Source: JBMNGO01 sp050949885
Lineage (GTDB): Bacteria; Bacillota; Syntrophomonadia; Syntrophomonadales; Syntrophomonadaceae
DNA length: 64,000 nucleotides
Direction: 5' to 3'
Assembly (NCBI GenBank): GCA_050949885.1
Contig: JBMNGO010000005.1
Location: forward strand, 124,001 to 188,000
Position numbers and translations under genes: made by a program. Shown in pieces: positions 25,350-34,376 of the stretch (positions are counted from its first letter, which is position 1; each line of letters begins with the position of its first letter). The notes beneath the pieces were generated by a model. That model saw only the letters and a program-made list of their open reading frames with translations. It did not search any database and was not told where the DNA came from.

Positions 25350-26486
25350 TTGGAACTTAAGCGAATTAAATTCATTGATAAACCGTTTCTTATTTCGCTC
25401 CTGACCATTCTGGCTTTTGGCATCATTGTGCTTTCCAGTGCCTCCAGAGGGATTTCGGCAGATCAGTATTATTATGTCAAAAAACAGTTGTTTAATATAG
25501 GTTTGGGATTCATCTTAGCAGCAATGGTGCTTCGCTTTGACTATTCCCAATTGAGAAAATTCTCATATGTTCTTTACGCTCTTTCCTTGATGCTATTAAT
25601 AATGGTTTTAGTAATAGGAGAGGAGGTAAGGGGTACAACCGGATGGATAAGTCTGGGGCCCCTGCCGGCTATTCAACCAGCTGAATTTACTAAAGTACTT
25701 TTGATTATCGGGTTTGCTGATTTTCTGTTGCGCAGAAAGGAAGGATTACATACTTTAAAGCAAATGATTCCCTGCATCCTCTACATGGCGGTGCCTTTTA
25801 TTTTAATAATGCTGCAGCCAGACCTGGGTACAGCCTTGGTATATATTGCTGTTACAGTAGTAATGTTATTTGGAGCAGGTGCGAACCCGAGAATACTGTT
25901 AACCCTAATTTTTTCCGGCATCACCCTGGTGGCTTTGCTGCTTACATTGCACTTTCAGTTTGGTATGCCGCTGCCCCTGGAAGAATATCAATTGCAAAGA
26001 TTAACTGTTTTTGTTGATCCATATAATGATGGACAGGGGGGACGAGGGACAGGATGGAACACCATCCAGTCTCTGATTGCCATTGGATCGGGAGGGCTGG
26101 TGGGTAAGGGGCTTTATAATGGAACCCAGGTGCAGCTGAATTTCCTGCCGGAACATCATACTGATTTTATTTATGCCGTAATAGGAGAAGAACTCGGGTT
26201 TATCGGAGCTGCATTTATTATCCTGATGTATGGAATTTTGTTATCAAGAGCTATCTACATCAGCAGCAATGCCAAAGAGTTATATGGCACACTCATAATA
26301 CTGGGTATTACTGCTATGTGGGTGTTTCATATCTTCGAAAATATTGGCATGTCAATCGGTATAATGCCCATAACCGGTATCCCCCTGCCTTTCTTAAGCT
26401 ATGGAGGAAGCTCCATGTTGACAAATTTAATTGCCGTAGGGATTATTCTGAATATAAATATCCGGGGCAGGAAAATAGTATTTTAA
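25350..26486 (+). CDS. rodA: Peptidoglycan glycosyltransferase RodA (SEDS family)
   Basis: Polytopic SEDS glycosyltransferase that polymerises lipid II together with PBP2. It has about ten membrane helices and the family motifs GTTGWISLG, QPAEFTK, MLQPDLGTALV, the long extracellular loop before HHTDFIYAVIGEELGF, and GIPLPFLSYGGSSM. Position in an elongasome/Min cluster favours RodA over FtsW or SpoVE. The start is TTG 25350 after CGGAGG, 378 aa. Confidence 0.92.
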   Translation: MELKRIKFIDKPFLISLLTILAFGIIVLSSASRGISADQYYYVKKQLFNIGLGFILAAMVLRFDYSQLRKFSYVLYALSLMLLIMVLVIGEEVRGTTGWISLGPLPAIQPAEFTKVLLIIGFADFLLRRKEGLHTLKQMIPCILYMAVPFILIMLQPDLGTALVYIAVTVVMLFGAGANPRILLTLIFSGITLVALLLTLHFQFGMPLPLEEYQLQRLTVFVDPYNDGQGGRGTGWNTIQSLIAIGSGGLVGKGLYNGTQVQLNFLPEHHTDFIYAVIGEELGFIGAAFIILMYGILLSRAIYISSNAKELYGTLIILGITAMWVFHIFENIGMSIGIMPITGIPLPFLSYGGSSMLTNLIAVGIILNINIRGRKIVF

Positions 26487-26520
26487 CTAATGGTAAATAA
26501 TAAGGTTTAGGAGGTTTATC

Positions 26521-26949
26521 ATGAACGAAAAAAATGAGGCAAAAAGCCAGGCTGCTGGCTTTACCAAAGAGGCTCTCAGTTTTATTCCGAACCTGGTCAA
26601 GCTCCTTTACCGTTTGGGGCAGGACAAATCCGTTTCTGCAGCTGATAAGGCTTTGCTCCTGATGACAATAGCTTACGTTTTTTCTCCGTGGGATTTTTTA
26701 CCGGATCTGGTTCCCTTCCTGGGACAGGTCGATGATTTGTTTTTACTGGCTCTGGTTTTAAAGAGGCTGCTGGATAGTGTTGACCATAATATTGTATTAC
26801 AGTACTGGGATGGGAGCGAGAATCTTCTGCTTATGATTAACCGGGTCTTGGAGTATTCGGCCAATCTACTGCCACCTCGGGTACGTCGGTTATTGCTCAA
26901 GAAATCCCGGAGAACCGATTATATTGATGCAGAGTATGACATTAGATAA
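26521..26949 (+). CDS. DUF1232 (YkvA-like) membrane protein
   Basis: 142-residue protein with the DUF1232 signature AYVFSPWDFLPDLVPFLGQVDDLFLLALVLKRL split over two hydrophobic segments (about 42-80). Function unknown; relatives are small membrane proteins. ATG 26521 follows GGAGG, 34 bp after rodA, and a terminator follows it, so it is probably the last gene of the rodA transcript. Confidence 0.85.
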   Translation: MNEKNEAKSQAAGFTKEALSFIPNLVKLLYRLGQDKSVSAADKALLLMTIAYVFSPWDFLPDLVPFLGQVDDLFLLALVLKRLLDSVDHNIVLQYWDGSENLLLMINRVLEYSANLLPPRVRRLLLKKSRRTDYIDAEYDIR

Positions 26950-26958
26950 AATTTACTG

Positions 26959-26989
26959 AAAAAAGGCCTTTAAATTCAGGCCTTTTTTA
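26959..26989 (+). terminator. Terminator after the DUF1232 gene
   Basis: AAAAGGCCT and AGGCCTTTT arms around an 8-nt loop, ending in a T run. The symmetry would also work on the reverse strand. Confidence 0.85.
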
Positions 26990-27047
26990 GTGTGGTTTTC
27001 TATTATATGGCATAAAAGGAATCAGAAAATTATATATTTTATTAATA

Positions 27048-27650
27048 ATGCTTGCCAAAAATGGAGTGCTTACAGTGCTGGGAAGTCTTAGAATAAGAAT
27101 GTTGGTGGTAATAGTAATAGTAACCTTAACTGGTTTGTCACTGCAATCAGATCACCCAAGTAAAAAAATCATATTGCCCGCTGTGCAATATATTATGAGT
27201 GATAGCAGCTTGAATCAGGGAATTGCACATTTTCTGGACAATCTTACCGATGATGGCAGCGCTCCAACAGTTCCTGCAGGGGGAAGTACTACTTTGCAGA
27301 AACCCTGTGAATTTATTTCCATCCAAAACAGTTATGGATGGTATTGGGATAAGGAGCAAGGAAAACAGGAGTTTTTCCCCGGAATAGGTCTTAAAGTTCA
27401 AGACAATACTCTGGTCTATCCGATTCTAGAGGGGAGAGTACAGGAGGTTACCCTTAAAGACGGAACCAGAAAACTACTGGTGAGGCATAGTGAAAATCTT
27501 TTTTCCTATTATGGAGGTCTAAAGGAAATACTGGTGGAAGAGGACTCAATGGTAAATACCAGTACCCCTCTAGGGAAAACTGGGGAATGGTTCTACTTTG
27601 AATGCAGGAATCAAGATGGGCCGATGAATCCAACCAATCTTTTTCAATAG
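27048..27650 (+). CDS. spoIVFA: SpoIVFA-like protein with a degenerate M23 domain
   Basis: One membrane segment (about 18-35), then an extracytoplasmic lysostaphin-like (M23/LytM) fold at the C-terminus (about 115-198: LVYPILEGRVQEV, LLVRHSENLFSYYGGL, TPLGKTGEWFYFEC). The metal-binding HxH of active M23 peptidases is replaced by FYFEC, so it should not be an active peptidase. In B. subtilis SpoIVFA tethers and restrains the sigma-K protease SpoIVFB, and here the next gene is that protease, 3 bp away. ATG 27048 has no RBS; GTG 27075 with GGAG upstream is an alternative start. Confidence 0.8.
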   Translation: MLAKNGVLTVLGSLRIRMLVVIVIVTLTGLSLQSDHPSKKIILPAVQYIMSDSSLNQGIAHFLDNLTDDGSAPTVPAGGSTTLQKPCEFISIQNSYGWYWDKEQGKQEFFPGIGLKVQDNTLVYPILEGRVQEVTLKDGTRKLLVRHSENLFSYYGGLKEILVEEDSMVNTSTPLGKTGEWFYFECRNQDGPMNPTNLFQ

Positions 27651-27653
27651 GCT

Positions 27654-28523
27654 ATGTTCCTGGGTAAGATTGCTGGGGTTTCGTTAAGAATAAACCTGCT
27701 ATTCCTGGTTTCATGTGTTATTTATGGCTGCTTGGGACTTCTTTATGAAGTCATACTCATAACATCTGCGGTCCTCCTGCATGAAATTGCTCATACCGCT
27801 GTGGCCTTGCTGAACGGTGTGAAAGTGTCGGAAATTGAACTCTATCCCTTTGGCGGGCAGGCGCGGATAGATGATTTTACCGGCCTCAATCCCCACAAAG
27901 AAATAAGGATAGCTGTGGCTGGGCCGATTACTAGCCTCTTTCTGGCGGTGGCCTTTTTTTTTGCACAAGGTCGAATCTTGGATCAGACATATAATTACTT
28001 TATTAATATTAACTTGTTGCTGGGGCTTTTTAATCTGCTTCCGGCTCTGCCCCTGGACGGGGGCAGGATATTACGAGCTACACTGGCCAGAAGAATGGGC
28101 TTCAAAAAGGCAACTCAAAGGGCCGCTTTGGCCGGTAAACTGTGTGCCGCCGCTATATTCCTTTATGGCGGCTATCTGACCATAACAGATTTTAGTGGAG
28201 CCAATTTGCTTTTAATCGGGATTTTTGTATTCTGGGGCGCCAGTCGCGAGGGGAAGCTATTAGGCTATTCGTTCATGCGTTTTCTGGTCCATAAAAAAAA
28301 TGAGCTGTCCCGCTATGGTTTTCTACCTGCACAAAATATTGTCAGCCAGCCTGGAACCAAGGTGATTAAAATACTTAATGCCGTAAAACCGGAATACTAT
28401 GTGGTTGTTACAGTTGTAGACAGCCAGCATAATATTGTTGGTATGGCCGGGGAAGCCCAGTTAATCGAAATTCTGTGGGAAATCGGACCTGAGGCCATTA
28501 TCGATAATTGTATTTCTGATTGA
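27654..28523 (+). CDS. spoIVFB: SpoIVFB-like intramembrane metalloprotease (M50, site-2 protease)
   Basis: Polytopic zinc protease with HEIAH (H43-H47) in a membrane helix and the second metal motif NLLPALPLDGGR with D135. The C-terminal cytosolic part (about 215-289) is CBS-like, as in sporulation M50 proteases that sense ATP. The family member SpoIVFB cleaves pro-sigma-K in the mother cell. Adjacency to the SpoIVFA-like gene and to the min/mre cluster matches the Bacillus order, so a sporulation role is likely. 289 aa. Confidence 0.88.
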   Translation: MFLGKIAGVSLRINLLFLVSCVIYGCLGLLYEVILITSAVLLHEIAHTAVALLNGVKVSEIELYPFGGQARIDDFTGLNPHKEIRIAVAGPITSLFLAVAFFFAQGRILDQTYNYFININLLLGLFNLLPALPLDGGRILRATLARRMGFKKATQRAALAGKLCAAAIFLYGGYLTITDFSGANLLLIGIFVFWGASREGKLLGYSFMRFLVHKKNELSRYGFLPAQNIVSQPGTKVIKILNAVKPEYYVVVTVVDSQHNIVGMAGEAQLIEILWEIGPEAIIDNCISD

Positions 28524-28757
28524 TGGAATATTATTAGTTTTTTTGTTTTTTTTTGCCCAACCCTGAAAGGAAAAGATAATTAATAGAGTAATTATTTATA
28601 GAAAAAATTCGCTTAGGGAGGAAGGGGGTTGCAATAAGGCATTGGAATATTTCTCAACAACACTATTTGGACTAGCCTATTTGTTAACTTAAAATTGAAA
28701 AATCTAGAATAATTAGTAACACCACAACCACCATCATTTCAAAAAGGAGAATTTTGT

Positions 28758-31169
28758 ATGTTAAAGCCCTGGTGCTCTTATATAAAAAACAATTTATTAT
28801 TATTGTCTGTATTCCTATTTACCCTGGCTGGGGGAATGCTGTTATATTGTGACATGGTTTCAGCAGATAATGGCAGTATCACCGGAAGTGTAGTAAATGT
28901 ACGCTCCGGGCCGGGAACCAATTATACTATAGATGGCAATTTATATCAAGGCACCGAAGTGTCGGTTTTGGACAGCAAAGATGGATGGTACAAAATATCG
29001 GCGGGCAAACTTACCGGTTGGGTTAGCGGCGATTACCTTAAGGTGCACAGCTTGGAAAAGGTTAGAGTAACAAAAGAACTAGTAAACTTAAGGTCTGGGC
29101 CATCAACTGCCCATGCTGTAATTGGGCAGGCGGTAAAGGGAGATGTCCTGACTCTGGTTGGTACTGAGGGTGATTGGTATAAGGTGCAGAAATCAGGAGG
29201 ACAAACTTGTTATATTGCTTCTTATCTGGTGGAAAAGATCGGCAGCCTCTCTGCAAATACCGGTCCCTCAAATCAACAGGAACCGCCATCCAACGGAAGT
29301 AATGGTTACCCTGCACCTACAGTATATCTGAATGGTAATAAACTCAGTTTTGAAGTTGATCCCATAATTGAAAATGATCGGACTTTAGTCCCCTTAAGAG
29401 CAATTTTTGAAGCCATGGGTGCTACCGTTTCCTGGAACCAGGATACTCGTACTGTGACAGCTGTCCGAGGCATTACAACAGTAGTGCTTCCTATTGGTTC
29501 TACAACGGCGTTGGTTAATGGCAACAAACAAACTATCGATGTTCCGGCTAAAATAGTTCAGGATCGAACCCTGGCGCCTCTTCGGTTTGTAGGAGAAGCC
29601 TTCGGAGGACAGGTAAATTGGGATGCTGCTGATCGTACTATTCGGATTACAACCGATACCAACGAGACTGATCCTCCTAGTATGAGTCAAGTGATGGTAA
29701 GCGAAGAAGTAGTTAATCTGCGCAGCGGTCCCAGTATTTCCTATGATAAGGTAGCCAGTGCGCGTAAAGGGGAGATTCTGCACGTTCTTGCCCACAAGGA
29801 TGGATGGTATCAGGTTAGCCGAGGCGGTATAACCAGCTGGGTTGCTGATTGGGTGGTTGACGTAGCCTGGGAACCTGACGAGCCATCTATTGTAGAACCG
29901 GAAGAGCCGGAGATACCAGCAGAAGAACCCACCCTTCCGGAACCGCCATTAACGGAGAAACCAGCAGTTCTGGCAGCTAATGAAGTCTGGGTTTCCTGTG
30001 AAAAAGACGCCCAGGGTCTCCGGGTAGTTGTTGAGTCCGGATCCAGGGTGGACGGCTCCTTGACTGAAACGGAAAATAGCATTAAATACAACTTTTTATG
30101 GAGAAAAGTATTAAACCAAATTGAACTGCAGGAACAGGTAGGCAGCGAAAAATTATCTCTTAACATAGCCAATCAAAGTGATTGTGCTATAGTGGAAATC
30201 AGTTTACCAAAGACTATGGATGATTATCAAATAATTAATGAAAATAATGGCCTTCGGCAGGTAATCTTCTTCCCCAACCGGATAACCAGAATCAGCAGAG
30301 AAGTAGCAGGGAACGATGGGGATAACATCATAATCTATACCCTTACTCCCGGTAGCTATACATCTGAACTAAAAGACAATATTCTGGAAGTCAAACTGGA
30401 ATCCACCGCTATGGGAGTGGAGCGGAGCGAATACGAGTACAAAATCAGTCCGGTATTGAAAAAAATGACTATAAGTGAATCCGCAGGTCCGGTGACTACT
30501 CTGGAAATAATGACCCAAAAATTAGGGGATTATAATATCTTTCAGACACAAGAGGATAATGCCATAAACATATGTCTGACAGCCCAAAAGATTAAACAAC
30601 CTGACCGGAAAAATATTGTTGTAATTGATCCCGGACATGGTGGGAGCGAAACCGGGGCCATTAGGTCCGGAATTCAGGAAAAGAACATTAATCTTGCTAT
30701 TGCGCTTAAGGTAGGGCAGATTCTGAAGAGCCAAGGAATGGAGGTAGAATATACCCGAAGCGGCGATAGTTACATGGGAAGACCAGAAAGAGCCGAAGTA
30801 GCCAACAAGCTAAATGCCGCCCTTTTTGTATCCATTCACTGTAATTCTCATACTACTTCACAGGCTCACGGAACAGAAACATACTACTATGCTCCTATTG
30901 ATGATGCTAAATTATTCATGCAAAAAGAACAGAGGTCAAAACTGGCTAATTATGTCCAGCGGGAGTTGTCAAGAGCTTTGGGGACAGCTGATCGGGGGGT
31001 CAAACAGGCCGCCTATACCGTTCTGGTTCAAACCGATATGCCATCTATTCTAACCGAGGTTGCATTTATGAGTAACCCACAGGAGCTGTCTTTATTGACA
31101 TCCAAGAGCTTCCAGGATAAAGCAGCTAATGCCATTGCCAGCGGAATACTAAAGTATTTGGGCAAATAG
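28758..31169 (+). CDS. N-acetylmuramoyl-L-alanine amidase with SH3b and copper-amine-oxidase-like domains
   Basis: Secreted 803-residue cell-wall hydrolase. It has a signal peptide (about 12-34), two SH3b domains (about 40-95 and 98-155), a Cu_amine_oxidN1-type domain (about 188-300: ENDRTLVPLRAIFEAMGATV), a third SH3b (about 312-370), a Pro/Glu-rich linker (about 375-410), an AMIN-like beta domain (about 415-615), and a C-terminal Amidase_3 domain. The last has the zinc and catalytic residues H627 (DPGHGG), E641, H694 (SIHCN) and E767 (TEVAFMSN). It should cleave the amide between MurNAc and the stem peptide. ATG 28758 follows AAAAAGGAGA. Single gene after the spoIVF pair; a spore-cortex or daughter-cell separation role is possible but unproven. 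Confidence 0.93.
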   Translation: MLKPWCSYIKNNLLLLSVFLFTLAGGMLLYCDMVSADNGSITGSVVNVRSGPGTNYTIDGNLYQGTEVSVLDSKDGWYKISAGKLTGWVSGDYLKVHSLEKVRVTKELVNLRSGPSTAHAVIGQAVKGDVLTLVGTEGDWYKVQKSGGQTCYIASYLVEKIGSLSANTGPSNQQEPPSNGSNGYPAPTVYLNGNKLSFEVDPIIENDRTLVPLRAIFEAMGATVSWNQDTRTVTAVRGITTVVLPIGSTTALVNGNKQTIDVPAKIVQDRTLAPLRFVGEAFGGQVNWDAADRTIRITTDTNETDPPSMSQVMVSEEVVNLRSGPSISYDKVASARKGEILHVLAHKDGWYQVSRGGITSWVADWVVDVAWEPDEPSIVEPEEPEIPAEEPTLPEPPLTEKPAVLAANEVWVSCEKDAQGLRVVVESGSRVDGSLTETENSIKYNFLWRKVLNQIELQEQVGSEKLSLNIANQSDCAIVEISLPKTMDDYQIINENNGLRQVIFFPNRITRISREVAGNDGDNIIIYTLTPGSYTSELKDNILEVKLESTAMGVERSEYEYKISPVLKKMTISESAGPVTTLEIMTQKLGDYNIFQTQEDNAINICLTAQKIKQPDRKNIVVIDPGHGGSETGAIRSGIQEKNINLAIALKVGQILKSQGMEVEYTRSGDSYMGRPERAEVANKLNAALFVSIHCNSHTTSQAHGTETYYYAPIDDAKLFMQKEQRSKLANYVQRELSRALGTADRGVKQAAYTVLVQTDMPSILTEVAFMSNPQELSLLTSKSFQDKAANAIASGILKYLGK

Positions 31170-31682
31170 ATTAGAGATATTGAGGACTGGGCAATCTCGC
31201 TCTTAAGAGCAGGTATATTTTTGCTCCTAAAATATAAAGAACCCCTTTGGATTCTTATCTGCCCCTTAAAGTTTTGGATATTTCCATGGTCTACTTTAGG
31301 AGGAGCATATCATTAATCCGCAGGGGTTTTCTTGTAAATAGGGCTTGACCAGCAGTCTTCTGTTCACCTGTGCCAATTCAACTCTAAGGTTAATCCTGCT
31401 GTATAAATCAGCCTGGTTGGTTTAGCTTAATCGTAATCGTAGCTGCCGGCCAGGCAGGGATGTGAATACTTGCCCAACGGGTGCCGCATAAACTAATATC
31501 GCTACTGTTAAAAGGCAAGGGGAAAGGAAACGGTTTCACCGCTGCCTTTCCCCTGTTCCTGTTTAATTGCACCCATCCTTTATATGGTCCATGATGTTTC
31601 ATGGTTCGGAGCTGTGCTATAACCCCTTAAGGTTTTTGTGGTCAAGAATCAATGTACCTGTTCCCGTCATTCTCCTGCTTGT
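31170..31682. other. Non-coding stretch with decayed repeats between the amidase and a surface-protein pseudogene
   Basis: No convincing gene. TGTTTAATTGCAC occurs at 31560-31572 and again at 31680-31692, exactly 120 bp apart and each followed by a near-identical ATCCTT/ATAT segment. The second copy spans the stop codon of the pseudogene. A GC-rich stem (GGGGAAAGG near 31520 with CCTTTCCCC near 31546) lies between. The region looks like residue of a duplicated or rearranged surface-protein locus. Confidence 0.45.
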
Positions 31683-33227
31683 TTAATTGCACATATCCTT
31701 AATATTTGCTTGGTTGACTATCGTAATGTTTTCTGTGGTTGGGGCGGGGGCGTTGTAATTGCTTACTGTTCCGGCAAAGTAAAGGACGTTGGTGCCAAGG
31801 CCGCCCGTAAGGGTAAACGGTTCATCTGACAGAGGCGTGTGAATCGAAACATTGTTAGCACTATTAACAATCTCATCAAATACCAAGGCAATAACCACCC
31901 GGTCCCCCTTATTAAAGGTGGAAGTGGCCATGGGAGCAACAACAAGCAAGTAAGGTTCTCTATTATCCATGGGGGCGGTATACAATTTGGCACTGTTAAA
32001 GGTCCAAGCTGAAATTGCTAGTGCTGCATTGTAGGCACCCACAGTTATACTGCAAGTCTCGTTTAAGCCAAAGAGGACGTAATTACCTTTGGGCTGGAAG
32101 GTATCCCATTTGATATCGTGAATCGCAACACTGCGGGTGGTACCGCTGGGTGTCAGCGGGCCTGCATTAGCCGGCAGATTGACTCCGTAGTTGTCCGTAT
32201 TATCCCCAATGTCCGAGATACCGTAAACCAAGGCACATGCGGTGTAGGATGGAAGATTAGGAACCGTTGGTGATTTGTCCGCATTAAAGCTGACGTTGCC
32301 GGTAACTCTGTTGAACAGCACAAATCTATGCATTATCCATCCATGATCATTACCATAAAAATCTCTTAGCTGTACCTTCATTCCATGAGCCGTATTGCGG
32401 ATATAGGTTTGTAAATTGGCACTGTATTGACTAGCCAGTACCTGACTGCTCAACCCGATGGGTACAGTGGTTTTATAATCTCCGCCGGCGTTTTCGGCCA
32501 CCACTTGATTTCTGTTACTGACTTGGGCCAGTAATCTATACTCGTTCAATGCGCTGCTGTCAACTGTAAAGTCGGGGTCCTTGGCCATGGTGCGGGTTGC
32601 CCGGGTATTGCTCCCCAGAGCTCCGCCTCCTTCTACCTTGTAAATATCCAGGAAGTATACCCGGTCCTCATTGGCAAAGCGTGTGGCCTCAAAAGTCATA
32701 AAGGCGCTGCTGACGCTGTTTTCAGCAATGGTTACGGTTTTGGATGTTTCGCTCCGTCAAACCAGCCATTAAAGATATATCCCGCCCGGGTGACGTCAGT
32801 AGGCAGCTGATATCCTACCCCATAAGCATAGGAGGTTACATTGCCGCTGTTAATTTCACCTCCGGCCGTATCCAAGTCTACATTATATATTGCGGTCATA
32901 TTCTATCCGGATCACAGTCTGCCCGTTACCGGCAATAGTTCCCTGTTCAAATGGTTTTGGGGTAAAACCGGTATAATTTTTAACAACAGCTTCCGTTGGC
33001 CTATCGGTAACCCCGGTAAGATTATCCGCATCTACCAGCGTATAGCCGCTTAAGCCAAGCCTATCACATTCAAAAACCGTGGCCGTTTTTAAATCTTGGC
33101 CATATGGCAGAGACGTCGATATACGGCAGTCTGGACAAATCTTTGCATAGGAAACCCCGAACGGGGTGTGATTTTCAGAACAGCATATCCCGCAACACGG
33201 GAACGTGTCCTCCTTTACGCTGAGTCC
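31683..33227 (-). pseudogene. Frameshifted surface/adhesin protein with MucBP-like and InlB B-repeat segments
   Basis: Read on the minus strand in three frames, the pieces join. A Cys-rich start (PCCGICC, CPDC near 33200-33130) and a MucBP-like segment (SGYTLVDADNLTGVT, VVKNYTGFT, EYDRNI) end at 32891. An InlB/Listeria-Bacteroides repeat (YNVDLDTAGGEI, LPTDVTRAGYIFNGWFDG) follows to about 32755, then a 338-residue open tail to 31683 without a known domain. The first break needs 2 extra bases in a short TA tract (32883-32891) and the second 1 extra base near 32750. No signal peptide or intact start is seen. Such proteins are cell-surface anchored; this copy should not give the full product. 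Confidence 0.72.
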
Positions 33228-33729
33228 TCATGCGGCATATCTTCTTTATCTTCCATAATGAGTTAGCCTCGCCTTCATAAATATGTAACACCAGCGGAAC
33301 TGCACGGGGCGTTCTACGGTCCCCGTGCCTTCCTGGTCCGCCTCCAGCCTTACCTTGGCAAATTATCCCATAATTCACTATAATACAACAACCATTAACA
33401 AAACCGTTAACAAAAAAATTATGTTTTAGGTTAATTTGCAAATATTTTTTATGGTATTTAACAAATGGCAATATTTATCATTACTTCACTTATAACAACT
33501 CCTAACCGATTGTGATCATTTTGCTACCAGCAAAATATATTTTGTAAAGGTGGTCCATAGTCAACTGTAGAATATTTATAGAAAAATGCTCTTGAAATAA
33601 AGTCGTAGGTACCAATACAATAAAGGTGATCATTTAATGGAATGACAGTTCACTAGATGAACCAGGACGCCTACCAATAGACTTCACGGTTAGCTCGTTT
33701 AAAAAAGTTTTATAGAAAGGGAGGGTATT
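33228..33729. other. Intergenic region upstream of the C_GCAxxG_C_C gene; no gene seen
   Basis: AT-rich, without an ORF that has RBS and family support. It holds a perfect 8-bp GC-rich hairpin (GCACGGGG 33302-33309 with CCCCGTGC 33321-33328) lacking a T run, and a candidate promoter listed separately. Confidence 0.4.
33592..33621 (+). promoter_or_regulatory. Candidate promoter for the C_GCAxxG_C_C gene
   Basis: TTGAAA (33592-33597), 18-bp spacer, TACAAT (33616-33621), about 110 bp before the ATG. This leaves a 5' leader of roughly 100 nt. Confidence 0.45.
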
Positions 33730-34257
33730 ATGAACAAAGAGGAAATTATCAACCAAGCCAGGGAGAATGCCAGACAAAATTTTCGGGAAGGATTAAACTG
33801 TGCAGAGTCAGTGTTGCAAGCGGTGGTGGACACGGGAATAATTGAAGACTTTCCCCCTGAAATAGTTGCTGTATCCACTGGCTTTGGGGGAGGCATCGGA
33901 CAGTATGGTACATTATGCGGAGCCCTAGCCGGTGCCACTATAGCAGTAGGTTGTGTACATGGCAGGAAAAATCCCAAAGTGGGTACTTTTGAAGAAAGAG
34001 TAAATCAATTACAAGGGAATCCCGGTTTATACAGGTTATTTAACAATTTGCCCAATGATTTTGCAGAAAGATTTGGTGCATGCCAGTGTCAGGAATTAAC
34101 TAGCGATTTTAAGGATAATTTCCTATCCAAAGAGCGGAAGAAGATGTGTCACCAGTATGTTATCGAAGCAGCGGGAATGGCTGTGGATTATATTATTAGA
34201 GGTAAAGAGGAAGGCTATACTCAAAAAATGAGGAAAAATATGCACGGGAAGGAGTAG
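33730..34257 (+). CDS. C_GCAxxG_C_C family redox protein
   Basis: 175-residue protein with the defining cysteines of the C_GCAxxG_C_C family: C24 (GLNCAESV), the TLCGALAG motif (C63), C75 (VGCVHGR), C118/C120 (CQC) and C140. The family is suspected to be redox active or metal binding, but no biochemical role is firmly established. No signal peptide. ATG 33730 follows AAAGGGAGGG. The next gene, a CoA-disulfide reductase/rhodanese fusion 119 bp downstream, supports a thiol or sulfur redox context. Confidence 0.88.
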   Translation: MNKEEIINQARENARQNFREGLNCAESVLQAVVDTGIIEDFPPEIVAVSTGFGGGIGQYGTLCGALAGATIAVGCVHGRKNPKVGTFEERVNQLQGNPGLYRLFNNLPNDFAERFGACQCQELTSDFKDNFLSKERKKMCHQYVIEAAGMAVDYIIRGKEEGYTQKMRKNMHGKE

Positions 34258-34376
34258 GGGTCTTCAACTGGGGTGGTATTGTCCAATGAGTTGATAGTTG
34301 CTCCAAGAACTTTCAACGGAGGAGACGCGTTGCAGGATAATAAACCTAATCTTTGCCAGTAAGGGGGATAAGCAAT

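Noticed and set aside
31408..31602. 64-codon reverse frame after the amidase
   Set aside because: No RBS or recognisable family; it lies in a region of decayed repeats, so it is noted only as part of the non-coding stretch.
33175..33471. 98-codon reverse frame upstream of the surface-protein pseudogene
   Set aside because: A different frame of the same segment joins to the MucBP-like sequence, and this frame has no family resemblance or good RBS.
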